NCBI RefSeq assembly: GCF_900112005.1
Contig: NZ_FOKK01000026.1
Span: 1-54,592, forward strand
Reading direction: 5' to 3'
Length of the DNA stretch: 54,592 bases
Origin: Algoriphagus aquimarinus
GTDB lineage: Bacteria > Bacteroidota > Bacteroidia > Cytophagales > Cyclobacteriaceae
Part shown: positions 1-7,760 of the stretch, piece after piece
Layout: every line of letters starts with the position of its first letter
Numbering within the stretch: the stretch's first letter is position 1
The notes under the pieces: generated by a model
What the model saw: the letters and a program-made list of their open reading frames with translations, nothing else
What the model was told of the DNA's origin: nothing
Database searches by the model: none
Position numbers and translations under genes: made by a program

Positions 1-1
1 T

Positions 2-271
2 AGCATGACAGAAAGCTATGATCCATACCAAAATGCGGTGGCAGAAAGAGTCAACGGAATACTGAAACATGAATTTATTCTGGGGATCATAATCCATGAT
101 TTAGAACTGATGGACAAACTGATAAAAGAGTCTATTTATATTTACAATAATGAAAGACCACATTGGAGTTGTCGGATGGAAACACCAACCAAAATGCACC
201 TGCAAGACAGCATAAAGATTAGAACCTACAAAAAGAAAAATAGCACCGTGTCGAAACCCGATGCTATCTAA
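2..271 (+). CDS. IS3-family transposase (OrfB), C-terminal fragment
   Basis: The frame is open to the left edge of the window, so this is the 3' part of a longer gene. The visible 89 residues are the end of an rve integrase-core domain. The stretch DPYQNAVAERVNG carries the conserved glutamate that is the third acidic residue of the DDE catalytic triad, followed by the K-E and NNERPH blocks typical of IS3/IS150-type transposases. The first two aspartates would lie outside the window, so integrity cannot be judged. It reads toward the unknown genes of the integrative element. Confidence 0.85.
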   Translation, partial: SMTESYDPYQNAVAERVNGILKHEFILGIIIHDLELMDKLIKESIYIYNNERPHWSCRMETPTKMHLQDSIKIRTYKKKNSTVSKPDAI

Positions 272-283
272 ATTATCCTTTAA

Positions 284-311
284 AACTGTAACGCCTATTC
301 AGGACTAGTCA
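284..311 (+). repeat. candidate right terminal repeat of the IS3-type element
   Basis: About 13 bases after the transposase stop is a stretch containing CTGTAACGCCTATTCAGGAC followed by TAGTCA. It resembles the terminal repeats of IS150-group elements in Bacteroidota, which often contain a CTGTAA...TTCAGGAC core. The partner repeat and a target-site duplication would lie outside the window, so the exact end is uncertain. Confidence 0.35.
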
Positions 312-334
312 GGAATGTGATTGTATGTCTTTTA

Positions 335-1192
335 TTAAGTACTTCGAAATCTCAAGTTGCTTGGTAGTTCTTTAGTTTCTTTAATAGCTTTGAAATGTTC
401 TAAAATTGAAGATAATTTTTCCTCAAATTCAGCAAAGTTGCTTGAGCTTATTGTGCTTAAAGAAGTGTTGTCCATTTTACTATTTACGGTCCCAGGTTTA
501 AAAGCATGTTCCTTAATCAGATTTTTTTCGAGGGTTACCCCTTTGAAATAAGTACATGACAGTTCAATGGCATTTTTTTTTGTAAGACTTTTATGGCTTT
601 CAAATTGTTTCTTCAAATCAGTAGAAACATCAGTCTTGAACTTCCGAACTCCATTTTTTCTAATTGGGATAAAGTCAGATTCAAATAATAAATGGAGCAA
701 AAGAGTGAACTCCATTTGATCTCCCCAGAATGGGATTTTATCTATAGATAATACTTTTTCAGAATAAGGTGGCAAGTCTTTATTTTCTTCAAAAAACTTA
801 AAACATTTTTGAATGTCCACTACAAGGTTCTCAATTAGATTAAGGTGACGTTTTGAGAATTTATATCTTTCATAAATTGTATTTTCTATTTCTGCCTTGG
901 CGACTTCAAATTCTTCTTCATTGGTTGCAAGGTGGATTACTATGGGGATTTCAGATCCTTGCTCAATAAAGCCACCATTTTCTTCTAATTGCAAACTTAT
1001 CAGGGATAGATATTGCGTTTTCAAATCTTGAACGTTATCCAAAAGAGTCCATAAGTAGGTGCTCCAATCGAAATCTTTTCTTGAGATCCAGTCTTCCGAA
1101 AAATGAACTTCAGTATAGGAATGCCAATTGTCTGGGGCAATTAGATTTTTTATTTTTACCAGATCAGCAGATACCTTATCGTAATGAATCAT
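335..1192 (-). CDS. unrecognised protein, accessory region
   Basis: I do not recognise this 285-residue protein. It has no signal peptide and no membrane segment. It is rich in K, E, L and F and appears mainly helical. The middle part, around FWGDQMEFTLLLHLLFESDFI, loosely recalls the segment of RteC-type regulators of Bacteroides conjugative transposons that compares the need for a longer or shorter protein, but the match is too weak to name it. It lies 34 bases downstream of the 170-residue gene and is read in the same direction as the integrase, so the three may form one transcript. Its stop lies just beyond the IS3 end. Confidence 0.6.
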   Translation of the reverse strand: MIHYDKVSADLVKIKNLIAPDNWHSYTEVHFSEDWISRKDFDWSTYLWTLLDNVQDLKTQYLSLISLQLEENGGFIEQGSEIPIVIHLATNEEEFEVAKAEIENTIYERYKFSKRHLNLIENLVVDIQKCFKFFEENKDLPPYSEKVLSIDKIPFWGDQMEFTLLLHLLFESDFIPIRKNGVRKFKTDVSTDLKKQFESHKSLTKKNAIELSCTYFKGVTLEKNLIKEHAFKPGTVNSKMDNTSLSTISSSNFAEFEEKLSSILEHFKAIKETKELPSNLRFRST

Positions 1193-1226
1193 TTTTTTGC
1201 TAAAGTATCAGGCCTTTAGTTAAATC

Positions 1227-1739
1227 TCAAGGGGTATATGGTAAGAGGTATTCTACTAAAACTATGTTTCTTGTTTCAAAGAAACTTTCATTGCCAATAT
1301 CTTGGTAGAAAAAATCATCGAAAAATGTAAAAGAAAAGTTTAAGAGAGACTTCAACTCTGGAGTTTCCTTTAAGTAAAAGGATTGAAAGGGTTCGTCGAT
1401 TTTTAAGTAAAGAGTAGCAGAAAGTGTGCGGTTGAATGAGGGAACTGTTGAGGTTTTATTAAGACATTTAAATCTATCAATTCCTGCTATGGAAGTGTTT
1501 AAAACAACAGGGCTTTCCTCATGCCTTATTTCAGTAGTTTTAACCCAACCAGTCATATCATCAATCCTAAACTCTATTAAAGTTGATGGGCTTGATTTTA
1601 GTCTATACAAATCAAATTCACTTAGATCTCTTTTATCAAAATCATCTATTTCTGAATCCGTCATCCAAAAAATAACTGGTTGGCAAATGTGGGAAAACGA
1701 AAACTCTACCTTTCTATAAAGTGGCGCTTCGACCTTCAT
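1227..1739 (-). CDS. unrecognised protein overlapping the integrase gene
   Basis: I do not recognise this 170-residue protein. It starts inside the last 26 bases of the integrase gene, in another frame, which suggests translational coupling. The sequence is rich in aromatic and beta-branched residues (for example FSFTFFDDFFYQD) and looks soluble and beta-rich. There is no signal peptide and no membrane helix. Its position immediately behind an integrase makes a role in the element possible, either as an excision or regulatory accessory protein or as cargo, but nothing in the sequence decides this. The start is taken as the first ATG (MKVEAPLYRK). Confidence 0.55.
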   Translation of the reverse strand: MKVEAPLYRKVEFSFSHICQPVIFWMTDSEIDDFDKRDLSEFDLYRLKSSPSTLIEFRIDDMTGWVKTTEIRHEESPVVLNTSIAGIDRFKCLNKTSTVPSFNRTLSATLYLKIDEPFQSFYLKETPELKSLLNFSFTFFDDFFYQDIGNESFFETRNIVLVEYLLPYTP

Positions 1740-2949
1740 TACTATCTAGTTTTAAAGATAATTTTTCAAACTCTTCATTTACTCTTTCATTCTGAACCTC
1801 GGCATAATGCTCTTGAGTAATTCTCATATTACTATGCCCCAAGATCTTGCTGAGTACTTCCATACTCATTCCGTTCCTGAGTGCCACAGTTGTAGCAAAA
1901 GTCTTTCTTCCAGTGTGGGTAGTTATAGACTTTTCTATGCGTGCAAGAGTCCCAAGTTCTTTTAAGTATGCATTGAAGTTTTGATTGGAAGGGATTGGTA
2001 AAAGTTTCTTCTCCCGGATCCTTTTTGGATGATCTTTATATTTCTCCAGAAGAACCAAAGCTTGTGGAAGTAATGGGATCTCGGGTAGGTTTTTACTGGT
2101 CTTTTTGCGTGAAAAGATTAACCCATATCCTCCGTTAATTTTTCTGGATAAGTTTGATTCATCCAATGATTCAATTTCATTAAATGGAAGACCTGTATAG
2201 CACATGAATAAGAAGCCGTCTCGGATGGTTTCCAGCCTGGGTATTAGAGTTAGCTCATGAATTCTATTTAGCTCTTCCTGGGTAAGGAAAACAATCACCT
2301 TCTTATGCTTTTTCATCTTGAACTTCCTGCTCAAGTCTTTTTCTGCAAACTCCATAGAATAGGCCCATTTGAACATTGATTTTAGCCGTTCGATTTTCTT
2401 ATAGACGGTATTGTGCTGGTTCACCTTTACCTTCTTAAGGAATAGCTCCAGTCTTAGGTAATATGGATTCATAAATTCCTCAAGCGGGAGATCCTCTTTG
2501 CCTTCTTTTATTAAGAATTCCTGTACTTGGTCAAAAGTGGTTTGGTTTATTTCAAATGAACTGTGAGTGTAATTATCACCAATCCGACCTTTGAGATGAA
2601 GCAAGTAATCTTGATAAACATCTAAAAGGATTGTTTTTTTTATAAGCTCACCGTTAATGGCAAGTTTGATGTTACTGGCGTTGATGGGGAATTTGTTTTG
2701 AACCAAAACATCAATCGACTGATGAACTTTGATCGCGAGGTCAGACAATTGTTTATTGTACCTAATGTCAATAGGCTGCTTGCCTTTTACCTTGGAGTTT
2801 TTCGAATCCCATTTTTCGATAGGTATGCTGATTTTGGAACTGATCTCTGTACGCGACCCATTGATAGTTACTCTAAGATAAATAGGAGCGAGACCATCTC
2901 TATTCAGTTTTTTCTGATTGAGCCAATAATTGAGGGTCGGTATATACAT
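1714..2949 (-). CDS. tyrosine recombinase / integrase, Bacteroidota type
   Basis: This site-specific recombinase of 411 residues has the usual Bacteroidota layout: an N-terminal arm-binding region (residues 1-90, LNYWLNQKKLNRDG...), a SAM-like core-binding domain (about 105-205) and a C-terminal catalytic domain (about 215-400). Visible catalytic residues are a beta-hairpin lysine (K282/K283), H345 and R348 (HTGR), H372 (LGH) and the nucleophile Y382 in HYAEV. The first catalytic arginine, normally in TGLR, is replaced by proline (TGLP, P255). IntDOT of CTnDOT also lacks this arginine, so activity is still plausible. The gene points away from the adjacent tRNA-Ser, consistent with tRNA-directed integration. 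Confidence 0.93.
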   Translation of the reverse strand: MYIPTLNYWLNQKKLNRDGLAPIYLRVTINGSRTEISSKISIPIEKWDSKNSKVKGKQPIDIRYNKQLSDLAIKVHQSIDVLVQNKFPINASNIKLAINGELIKKTILLDVYQDYLLHLKGRIGDNYTHSSFEINQTTFDQVQEFLIKEGKEDLPLEEFMNPYYLRLELFLKKVKVNQHNTVYKKIERLKSMFKWAYSMEFAEKDLSRKFKMKKHKKVIVFLTQEELNRIHELTLIPRLETIRDGFLFMCYTGLPFNEIESLDESNLSRKINGGYGLIFSRKKTSKNLPEIPLLPQALVLLEKYKDHPKRIREKKLLPIPSNQNFNAYLKELGTLARIEKSITTHTGRKTFATTVALRNGMSMEVLSKILGHSNMRITQEHYAEVQNERVNEEFEKLSLKLDSNEGRSATL

Positions 2950-2972
2950 TGCCTGGTTGTTTAAGTATGAGG

Positions 2973-2980
2973 CAAAGCTA
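2973..2980 (-). promoter_or_regulatory. -7 box candidate for the integrase
   Basis: Read on the minus strand this is TAGCTTTG, a perfect TAnnTTTG -7 element of Bacteroidota, 23 bases before the integrase start codon. No good TTG -33 element is found 19 bases upstream, so the promoter may be weak or need an activator. Confidence 0.4.
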
Positions 2981-3017
2981 TTTCAGAGGGCTTTATTGAC
3001 CTATCAGATTTACATTA

Positions 3018-3106
3018 TCACCAAAAAGATCACCAACGGGATAGGTCTCGATGGAAAAAGTGCCAGGTCTCGAATTAGTCACGGATAATCCGAATTATCT
3101 ACGGAT
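3018..3106. other. short-repeat cluster, possible attachment-site arm
   Basis: This non-coding stretch between integrase and tRNA-Ser holds several iterated short motifs: ATCACCAA at 3018 and 3029, AGGTCTCGA at 3043 and 3065, ACGGAT at 3081 and 3101, and the palindrome GATAAT-CCGA-ATTATC at 3084-3099. Iterated short repeats next to an integrase gene and a tRNA 3' end are what integrase arm-type binding sites look like. No second copy of the att site is visible in the window, so the assignment is an inference. Confidence 0.35.
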
Positions 3107-3128
3107 TTTTAGGGTAGGAGTAAAAATA

Positions 3129-3161
3129 AAAAGCCCCATATCGATTAAATATGGGGCTTTT
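3129..3161 (-). terminator. intrinsic terminator after tRNA-Ser
   Basis: A 13-base perfect inverted repeat (AAAAGCCCCATAT / ATATGGGGCTTTT) with a short AT-rich loop and A/T-rich flanks. It lies 24 bases past the tRNA 3' end and can act in both directions, separating tRNA transcription from the integrase region. Confidence 0.8.
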
Positions 3162-3184
3162 CGAAATAACTAAAGTGTTAAAAG

Positions 3185-3269
3185 CAGAGGAAGAGGGATT
3201 CGAACCCCCGGTACCTCACAGTACAACGGTTTTCAAGACCGCCGCATTCGACCGCTCTGCCATTCCTCT
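3185..3269 (-). tRNA. tRNA-Ser (TGA anticodon)
   Basis: The reverse complement folds as a type II tRNA of 85 bases with a 7-base acceptor stem (AGAGGAA/TTCCTCT), a long variable arm as in serine tRNAs, the TTCGAAT T-loop and the anticodon loop CTTGAAA (anticodon TGA, reading UCA). The discriminator base is G, correct for serine. CCA is not encoded. The integrase region begins directly past its 3' end. Confidence 0.95.
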
Positions 3270-3278
3270 AGGTCGTCA

Positions 3279-3440
3279 TCAGGTTTTGTGCCCGATTAGG
3301 ATTGCAAAAGTAGGATAATTGTAAACTTTTGCAAAACACATTTTGCCTTTTTCTGCTAACCTTCTGATTTCTTTGGGATTAATTTTTAATTTATTTACTT
3401 TTTTAACCTCCGATTCGTGAAGTATAAGCTTTTCAGACAT
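3279..3440 (-). CDS. possible 53-residue ORF upstream of tRNA-Ser
   Basis: An open frame beginning MSEKLILHESEVKK and ending in GHKT lies directly upstream of tRNA-Ser. The first 33 residues are K/E rich and look protein-like. However, the ORF contains the whole tRNA promoter (3305-3336), and its last residues are templated by it. I have no homologue in mind. It may be chance or a small gene sharing sequence with the tRNA promoter. Confidence 0.2.
   Translation of the reverse strand: MSEKLILHESEVKKVNKLKINPKEIRRLAEKGKMCFAKVYNYPTFAILIGHKT
3305..3336 (-). promoter_or_regulatory. tRNA-Ser promoter
   Basis: On the minus strand this reads TTTTG, 19 bases, TACTTTTG, an exact match to the Bacteroidota sigma consensus (TTG at -33 and TAnnTTTG at -7). 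The predicted start lies about 30 bases before the mature tRNA. Confidence 0.75.
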
Positions 3441-3527
3441 CTATTCCTCTTTCAGTAGGTGGGGACAAGTTTATTAGTTCATCGTATACAATACGGTTTG
3501 CGTATAAAAGTCCAGCCAATATCAGGC

Positions 3528-4514
3528 TTATTCAGCTATTGCTTTTTTCTCTTCTTTTATCAATTCTTCAATTTCTGCGCTTCCTGCCCGCTTTTTCTTT
3601 TCGTCTACTAGATCTAGGCTTACGTTTACTTCAAAGCATACAATTACTATGATGGAGGTGATCAATAACCATAGCATCAAGGCTATTAAAGTTCCGATAG
3701 AGCCATATAGCTTGTTGTAGCTTGCGAAATTGTTTAGATAGAATGAGAACCCGTAGAAGCCAAAAGTGATCAAGAGGCCGGCTAATTTGGCCCCGGTGGA
3801 AAAGAAATTCCATTTATCATGGACCGCTGGAGCAAATCGGAAAATGAACGCAGTAGTGATGTAGAACATCAATAACAGAATCAGAAATTTTAGACTGGAG
3901 AATAAGAAAATCATAAATCCAGAATTGAATACCTGCATCTCATCAAGTCTTCTAATGAGCACGCCTCCTACAATCATCACTATGCTGGCAGTGATCACGG
4001 TGAACGCCAAAACCATCACAATACTTACAGCAATGCCTCTACTTTGAAGAAATCCTCGGTTATCCTTAGTTTGATATACAGAATTGAATGAGTTCATCAT
4101 GGACATCACTCCCTGAGTAGATGCAAAAAGAGCGAAGAAAAAGCCCAATGAAAGCATGCTTTGCCTCGGTTTAGAGACAATGTCCATTATGGTGTTCTCA
4201 GATTGACTATATACCTCTTCAGGAAGAATCTCTTGGATAAAGGATAATATATTCTGAGTAGTGATGTATGGGAAAATATCCTGTAGATAGGGGATAAGGT
4301 TCAGTAGAAAGAGTATTAGCGGAAAAAGGGCAATCGTGAAATTAAATGCCATTGATCCTGCACGCTCAATAATGTCATCCTTTTGCAGCTGAATCAAAAA
4401 TATTCTTCCTACATCATAGATGTTTTTATCAGGATCTCCGAAATGAATTTTTTTGAGCTTTCTAGCCTGCCAAAGTAACTGGACTTCTAACCTAAGGATT
4501 TTTGTTTTGATCAC
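3528..4514 (-). CDS. YihY/BrkB-family inner-membrane protein
   Basis: A 328-residue polytopic membrane protein of the YihY/virulence factor BrkB family. The conserved block AGSMAFNFTIALFPL (about residues 52-66) precedes the first of about six membrane helices, with further helices near 120-138, 160-185, 200-222, 235-255 and 270-295. The tail is charged and cytoplasmic (EKKKRAGSAE...). The family was once called ribonuclease BN in error; its actual function is unsettled and may involve transport or envelope functions. It is the last gene of an operon with the thioesterase (1 base apart) and mltG. Confidence 0.9.
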   Translation of the reverse strand: MIKTKILRLEVQLLWQARKLKKIHFGDPDKNIYDVGRIFLIQLQKDDIIERAGSMAFNFTIALFPLILFLLNLIPYLQDIFPYITTQNILSFIQEILPEEVYSQSENTIMDIVSKPRQSMLSLGFFFALFASTQGVMSMMNSFNSVYQTKDNRGFLQSRGIAVSIVMVLAFTVITASIVMIVGGVLIRRLDEMQVFNSGFMIFLFSSLKFLILLLMFYITTAFIFRFAPAVHDKWNFFSTGAKLAGLLITFGFYGFSFYLNNFASYNKLYGSIGTLIALMLWLLITSIIVIVCFEVNVSLDLVDEKKKRAGSAEIEELIKEEKKAIAE

Positions 4515-4515
4515 T

Positions 4516-4932
4516 TTATCCTGCTTCTTGAAAATACCCTTTCAATAAAGCTAACAAATTCTGTGGAGGTCTAGTCGGGCGGTGACTCTCTTTTTTGAGG
4601 AAAGTAAGTATTGTCCATCCTTCCGTGATCATTTCTTCTTGTTCGTTGAAGACTTGGTATTCAAATCGAATTCGTACGCCAGGCAGGGTGGGGATAGTTG
4701 TTTTGATAGTAAGGAGTTCGTCATATTTGCCCGGTTTTAAATAGCGAAAATGACTTTCCAGCACTGGCATCATCACTCCCTCGTTCTCCATTTCTTTGTA
4801 TGAAAACCCAATACTCCGCATCGCTTCTACTCGGGCTACTTCGAAATACATCGCATAGTTGCCGTAATAAACATAACTCATTTGGTCAGTCTCAGCGTAT
4901 CGAACTCGAATTTGGGTTTCAGCTTTATACAT
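4516..4932 (-). CDS. acyl-CoA thioesterase, YbgC/4HBT hotdog family
   Basis: A 138-residue single hotdog-fold protein. The signature VRYAETDQMSYVYYGNYAMYFE near the N-terminus matches the 4-hydroxybenzoyl-CoA thioesterase/YbgC family, in which the aspartate (D16 here) is catalytic. It probably hydrolyses acyl-CoA or acyl-ACP thioesters in the cytoplasm; the chain specificity cannot be told. It sits between mltG and the yihY-type gene with gaps of 2 and 1 bases, so the three genes are co-transcribed and possibly linked to envelope maintenance. Confidence 0.9.
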   Translation of the reverse strand: MYKAETQIRVRYAETDQMSYVYYGNYAMYFEVARVEAMRSIGFSYKEMENEGVMMPVLESHFRYLKPGKYDELLTIKTTIPTLPGVRIRFEYQVFNEQEEMITEGWTILTFLKKESHRPTRPPQNLLALLKGYFQEAG

Positions 4933-4934
4933 GT

Positions 4935-5978
4935 TTAATAGATCTTAGCCGCATTTAGTGCAGCCTGATATCTTCTAGCGTTGGCATTATGCTGCGCTAA
5001 CGAGCTGGCAAAAGAATGATAGCCTGAGAAGTCTTCCTTGGCACAGAAGTATAAATAGTTGTGGTCTTTCGCATTCAGTACAGCATCCAGAGAGTTGATG
5101 TCTGGAAGGTTAATCGGTCCGGGAGGAAGTCCAGCATACATATAAGTGTTATATGGGCTATCAGTTTCCTTGTGAACGTTCAAGACTCTTTTTAATTCAA
5201 AATCTCCTAAAGCAAAAACCAGAGTAGGATCAGCCTGTAGTGGCATTCCTAATTTAAGTCTGTTCAGATAAACGCCAGCTATCGTTGGTCTTTCGTCCGC
5301 TTTTTGACTTTCTGCTTGTACTATACTTGCAAGTGTGCTTACCTCCGTTTGGTTTAGACCCATTGTGCTAGCTTTCTGCTTGCGTTCATCTGTCCAAAAA
5401 CTTTCGTATTCCTTATACATTCTGTCGAAAAGAGCTTCTGCGCTTGTGTTCCACCAAAGTTCATACGTGTTTGGGACGAACATACTCATGATAGTCTCTT
5501 CGTTGAAATTGTACTTTCTGATATACACGGAGTCCTGAATCAGGTGCAGAAATTGCTCTTCCGAAATCTCCATATTAGCAGTGATCTTCTCTGCCAAGTC
5601 TTCTTTCGTGCGCACATTGTTAAACGTCACACGGATTGGGCTTTGCTTTCCTGACCTTAGCACTCTGATCAATTCCAGGTTGGTCATCTTAGGAGCCACA
5701 GTGTATAGTCCTGGTTTTACATTGTCCTGATATCCCAATACTTTGGCTATAAAGCTGAAGCTAACCAAATCATTTACGACGTGGTCGTCATAAAGGCGGT
5801 TGGCAACAGTCTTATAGGTGTCGTTACTACCGATTTTCAGCATATAGTTCTGATTGGAATCAATCAGCGCATTTGGGCTGAAAAAAATCTGGTAGAAATA
5901 GAAACTCAGAGAGATAGCCATCACCGAGAAGGCGATAACTAGGACGAGGTAGATGTTTTTTCTTTTTTCGCTTAGCAT
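4935..5978 (-). CDS. mltG: endolytic murein transglycosylase MltG
   Basis: MltG (YceG-like) cleaves nascent glycan strands in the periplasm and sets peptidoglycan chain ends. The 347-residue protein has an N-terminal membrane anchor (about 10-31), a LysM-like segment (about 45-110) and the catalytic domain. The catalytic glutamate is E223 in IVQAESQ, followed by the conserved AGVYLNRL, PLQADPT and GLPPGPI blocks. It is the first gene of a minus-strand operon and is divergent from the NUDIX gene, with 86 bases between the two starts. Length is normal for the family. Confidence 0.95.
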   Translation of the reverse strand: MLSEKRKNIYLVLVIAFSVMAISLSFYFYQIFFSPNALIDSNQNYMLKIGSNDTYKTVANRLYDDHVVNDLVSFSFIAKVLGYQDNVKPGLYTVAPKMTNLELIRVLRSGKQSPIRVTFNNVRTKEDLAEKITANMEISEEQFLHLIQDSVYIRKYNFNEETIMSMFVPNTYELWWNTSAEALFDRMYKEYESFWTDERKQKASTMGLNQTEVSTLASIVQAESQKADERPTIAGVYLNRLKLGMPLQADPTLVFALGDFELKRVLNVHKETDSPYNTYMYAGLPPGPINLPDINSLDAVLNAKDHNYLYFCAKEDFSGYHSFASSLAQHNANARRYQAALNAAKIY

Positions 5979-6064
5979 ACAGAGGGCAAAAATAGGGAAA
6001 AATATATGTTGGAGTTTGTGCTTGAGGCAATGTAATTATACCTTTCTGTGCAAAAACGTTTTTT

Positions 6065-6499
6065 ATGGAAGTAGTTTCAGTCACCTGTGCCCTTATCTTT
6101 TTGGACCAAAAGGTACTTTGTGCTCAGCGATCTGAGGCGATGCAACTTCCCGGCCTATGGGAATTTCCTGGCGGGAAAATTGAGAAAGGAGAAAGCCCTG
6201 AAGATTGCCTTATTCGTGAAATTAAAGAGGAATTGGCGATTTCTATTAATATAATTGGCTCTTTGAGATCTAATGAGCATGCTTATTCAGATGTGAAAGT
6301 GATTCGATTGATGCCTTTTATTTGCGTTTGGGGAAGTGGGAAGCTGAAATTAGTTGAACACCAAGAGGTAAAGTGGCTTGCTAAAGAAGAATTAAAGTCT
6401 TTGAATTGGGCTCAGGCAGATATCCCTATAGTGGAGGACTTATATGTGAATTGGAACAATATTCAGGAACAACTAGTTGAATACAATAGAGAAAATTAA
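6065..6499 (+). CDS. NUDIX hydrolase, MutT-like (8-oxo-dGTP diphosphatase)
   Basis: A 144-residue protein with a complete Nudix box: G-x5-E-x7-REIKEELAI, in PGGKIEKGE...REIKEEL at about residues 36-58. The preceding LPGLWEFPGG and the length are typical of MutT/(di)nucleoside polyphosphate hydrolases that remove oxidised nucleotides, so 8-oxo-dGTP is the likely substrate. The family is broad and other pyrophosphates remain possible. It starts a plus-strand operon with the Sua5/YciO gene (3-base gap) and the WbqC-like gene. Confidence 0.88.
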   Translation: MEVVSVTCALIFLDQKVLCAQRSEAMQLPGLWEFPGGKIEKGESPEDCLIREIKEELAISINIIGSLRSNEHAYSDVKVIRLMPFICVWGSGKLKLVEHQEVKWLAKEELKSLNWAQADIPIVEDLYVNWNNIQEQLVEYNREN

Positions 6500-6502
6500 G
6501 AT

Positions 6503-7132
6503 ATGGCTGCTGAATTGATTCGTTTATATGAGGAAAATCCTGATCCGGACAAGATCAGACAAATTGCTGCTACCCTTCGTGATGGAGGTGTAGTGATTTA
6601 CCCTACAGATACAGTTTATGGTATGGGCTGTGATATTATGAATTTGCGGGCGGTAGAGCGCATCTGCAAAATCAAAGGTATCAATCCCAAAAAACATAAT
6701 TTCTCCATTATATGCGCTGACTTGAGTAACATTTCTCAATTCACTAAAATGATCAGTAAGTCAGTTTTTAAAATGATGAAAAAAGGTCTTCCTGGTCCAT
6801 TTACATTCATTTTGGAAGCAAGCAATCAGGTGCCTAAGATATTGCACAGCAAAAAGAAAACGATAGGAATAAGAGTGCCTGATCATAATGTGCCAAGGAT
6901 GCTAGTGGAAGAATTGGGGCATCCTATTCTCACTACCTCCATCAATGATGAAGATGAAGTGATCGAATACAGTACCGATCCTGAATTAATTTTCGAAAAA
7001 TATCAGCACCTCGTGGATATTGTAATTGACGGAGGATATGGTCAAAATATCGGTTCTACAGTCTTAGACTGTACTGGAGAAGAGGTGGAGATAATAAGAG
7101 AAGGCCGGGGAAAACTGGATGATTTAGATTAG
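6503..7132 (+). CDS. Sua5/YciO/YrdC-family protein (threonylcarbamoyl-AMP synthase-like)
   Basis: A 209-residue single YrdC-domain protein. The block VVIYPTDTVYGMGCD (about 30-44), the KIKG...KKHNFSIICADL segment and the SIN motif match the Sua5/YciO/YrdC family, which makes L-threonylcarbamoyl-AMP for the t6A37 modification of tRNAs reading ANN codons. Length and the KKHNFSIIC segment are closer to YciO than to Sua5, which has an extra C-terminal domain, so the exact role (TsaC function or YciO paralogue) is open. It is embedded in a three-gene operon. Confidence 0.85.
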   Translation: MAAELIRLYEENPDPDKIRQIAATLRDGGVVIYPTDTVYGMGCDIMNLRAVERICKIKGINPKKHNFSIICADLSNISQFTKMISKSVFKMMKKGLPGPFTFILEASNQVPKILHSKKKTIGIRVPDHNVPRMLVEELGHPILTTSINDEDEVIEYSTDPELIFEKYQHLVDIVIDGGYGQNIGSTVLDCTGEEVEIIREGRGKLDDLD

Positions 7133-7133
7133 A

Positions 7134-7760
7134 ATGATAAAGAGCATTGCAGTAGATCTGCACTATTTCCCCAACCTTGAGTTTTTTGCAGCGATTGCTG
7201 AAGCGGAGGAATTGGTTTTTTTTCCAGAGGAAATTTACCAAAGACAATCCTTTTTTAATCGCACTCAGATACGTCTGGCAAATAAAGTTGGGACGTTAAG
7301 TGTGCCTATTCAAGGCCGAAGACCAAGGGTTTCACAGAATAAAATCAAAATTGATTCTAGTCAAAATTGGGTAAATATTCATCTGCGGGGAATTCAAAGT
7401 GCATATGGAAAAGCTCCGTTTTACGAGTATTATTTCCCTTATTTTGAAAAGGGCTTTCAGAAAAACCATGAAAGTTTGTGGGCATTGAATTGGGAAATGC
7501 TGACAATCTGTCTCAAGCTTTTAGGGTCATCTGTCAAGATGTGTATGCATGAAAAAGATCAGGATCAAACCTGGACAAAGGACATAAGAGGGGAATTGAT
7601 GCCCTCAGTGCCTTTTTCGGAGCGGGATTACTATCAGCCCGAGTCATATTTCCAACTTTTTGGCTTAGACTTTGATCCTAACCTCAGCATTCTGGATTTG
7701 TTGTTTTGCGAAGGACCTGCATCTAAAAGCATAATCTTAAAGTCTGTAAAAAAACAGTGA
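7134..7760 (+). CDS. WbqC-like family protein
   Basis: A 208-residue soluble protein whose N-terminal part (DLHYFPNLEFFAAIAEAEE... then QRQSFFNRTQI) matches the WbqC-like family, in which the typical pattern is YFPxxxYF...KRxxxNRxxI. Family members are found in O-antigen or glycolipid loci and in Bacteroidota housekeeping contexts; the biochemical activity has not been settled. Here the gene is 1 base behind the Sua5/YciO gene and closes the operon before a terminator hairpin, with no polysaccharide genes nearby. Confidence 0.8.
   Translation: MIKSIAVDLHYFPNLEFFAAIAEAEELVFFPEEIYQRQSFFNRTQIRLANKVGTLSVPIQGRRPRVSQNKIKIDSSQNWVNIHLRGIQSAYGKAPFYEYYFPYFEKGFQKNHESLWALNWEMLTICLKLLGSSVKMCMHEKDQDQTWTKDIRGELMPSVPFSERDYYQPESYFQLFGLDFDPNLSILDLLFCEGPASKSIILKSVKKQ

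Larger units (their letters stand above)
1..3184. mobile_element. putative end of an integrative element at tRNA-Ser
   Basis: A tyrosine recombinase, two unrecognised genes and an IS3-type transposase remnant lie together, and the integrase end abuts the 3' end of a tRNA-Ser gene. Integrases sitting next to the 3' end of a tRNA are the usual arrangement of site-specific integrative elements. The region contains no recognisable core genes, unlike everything to its right. The far boundary and the second attachment-site copy are not in the window, so size and cargo are unknown. The right boundary at the tRNA 3' end is inferred, not shown by a direct repeat. Confidence 0.5.

Noticed and set aside
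5987..5994. TATTTTTG box on the minus strand next to the mltG start
   Set aside because: Transcription would begin almost at the start codon and no -33 TTG lies at the right distance; probably chance in AT-rich DNA.
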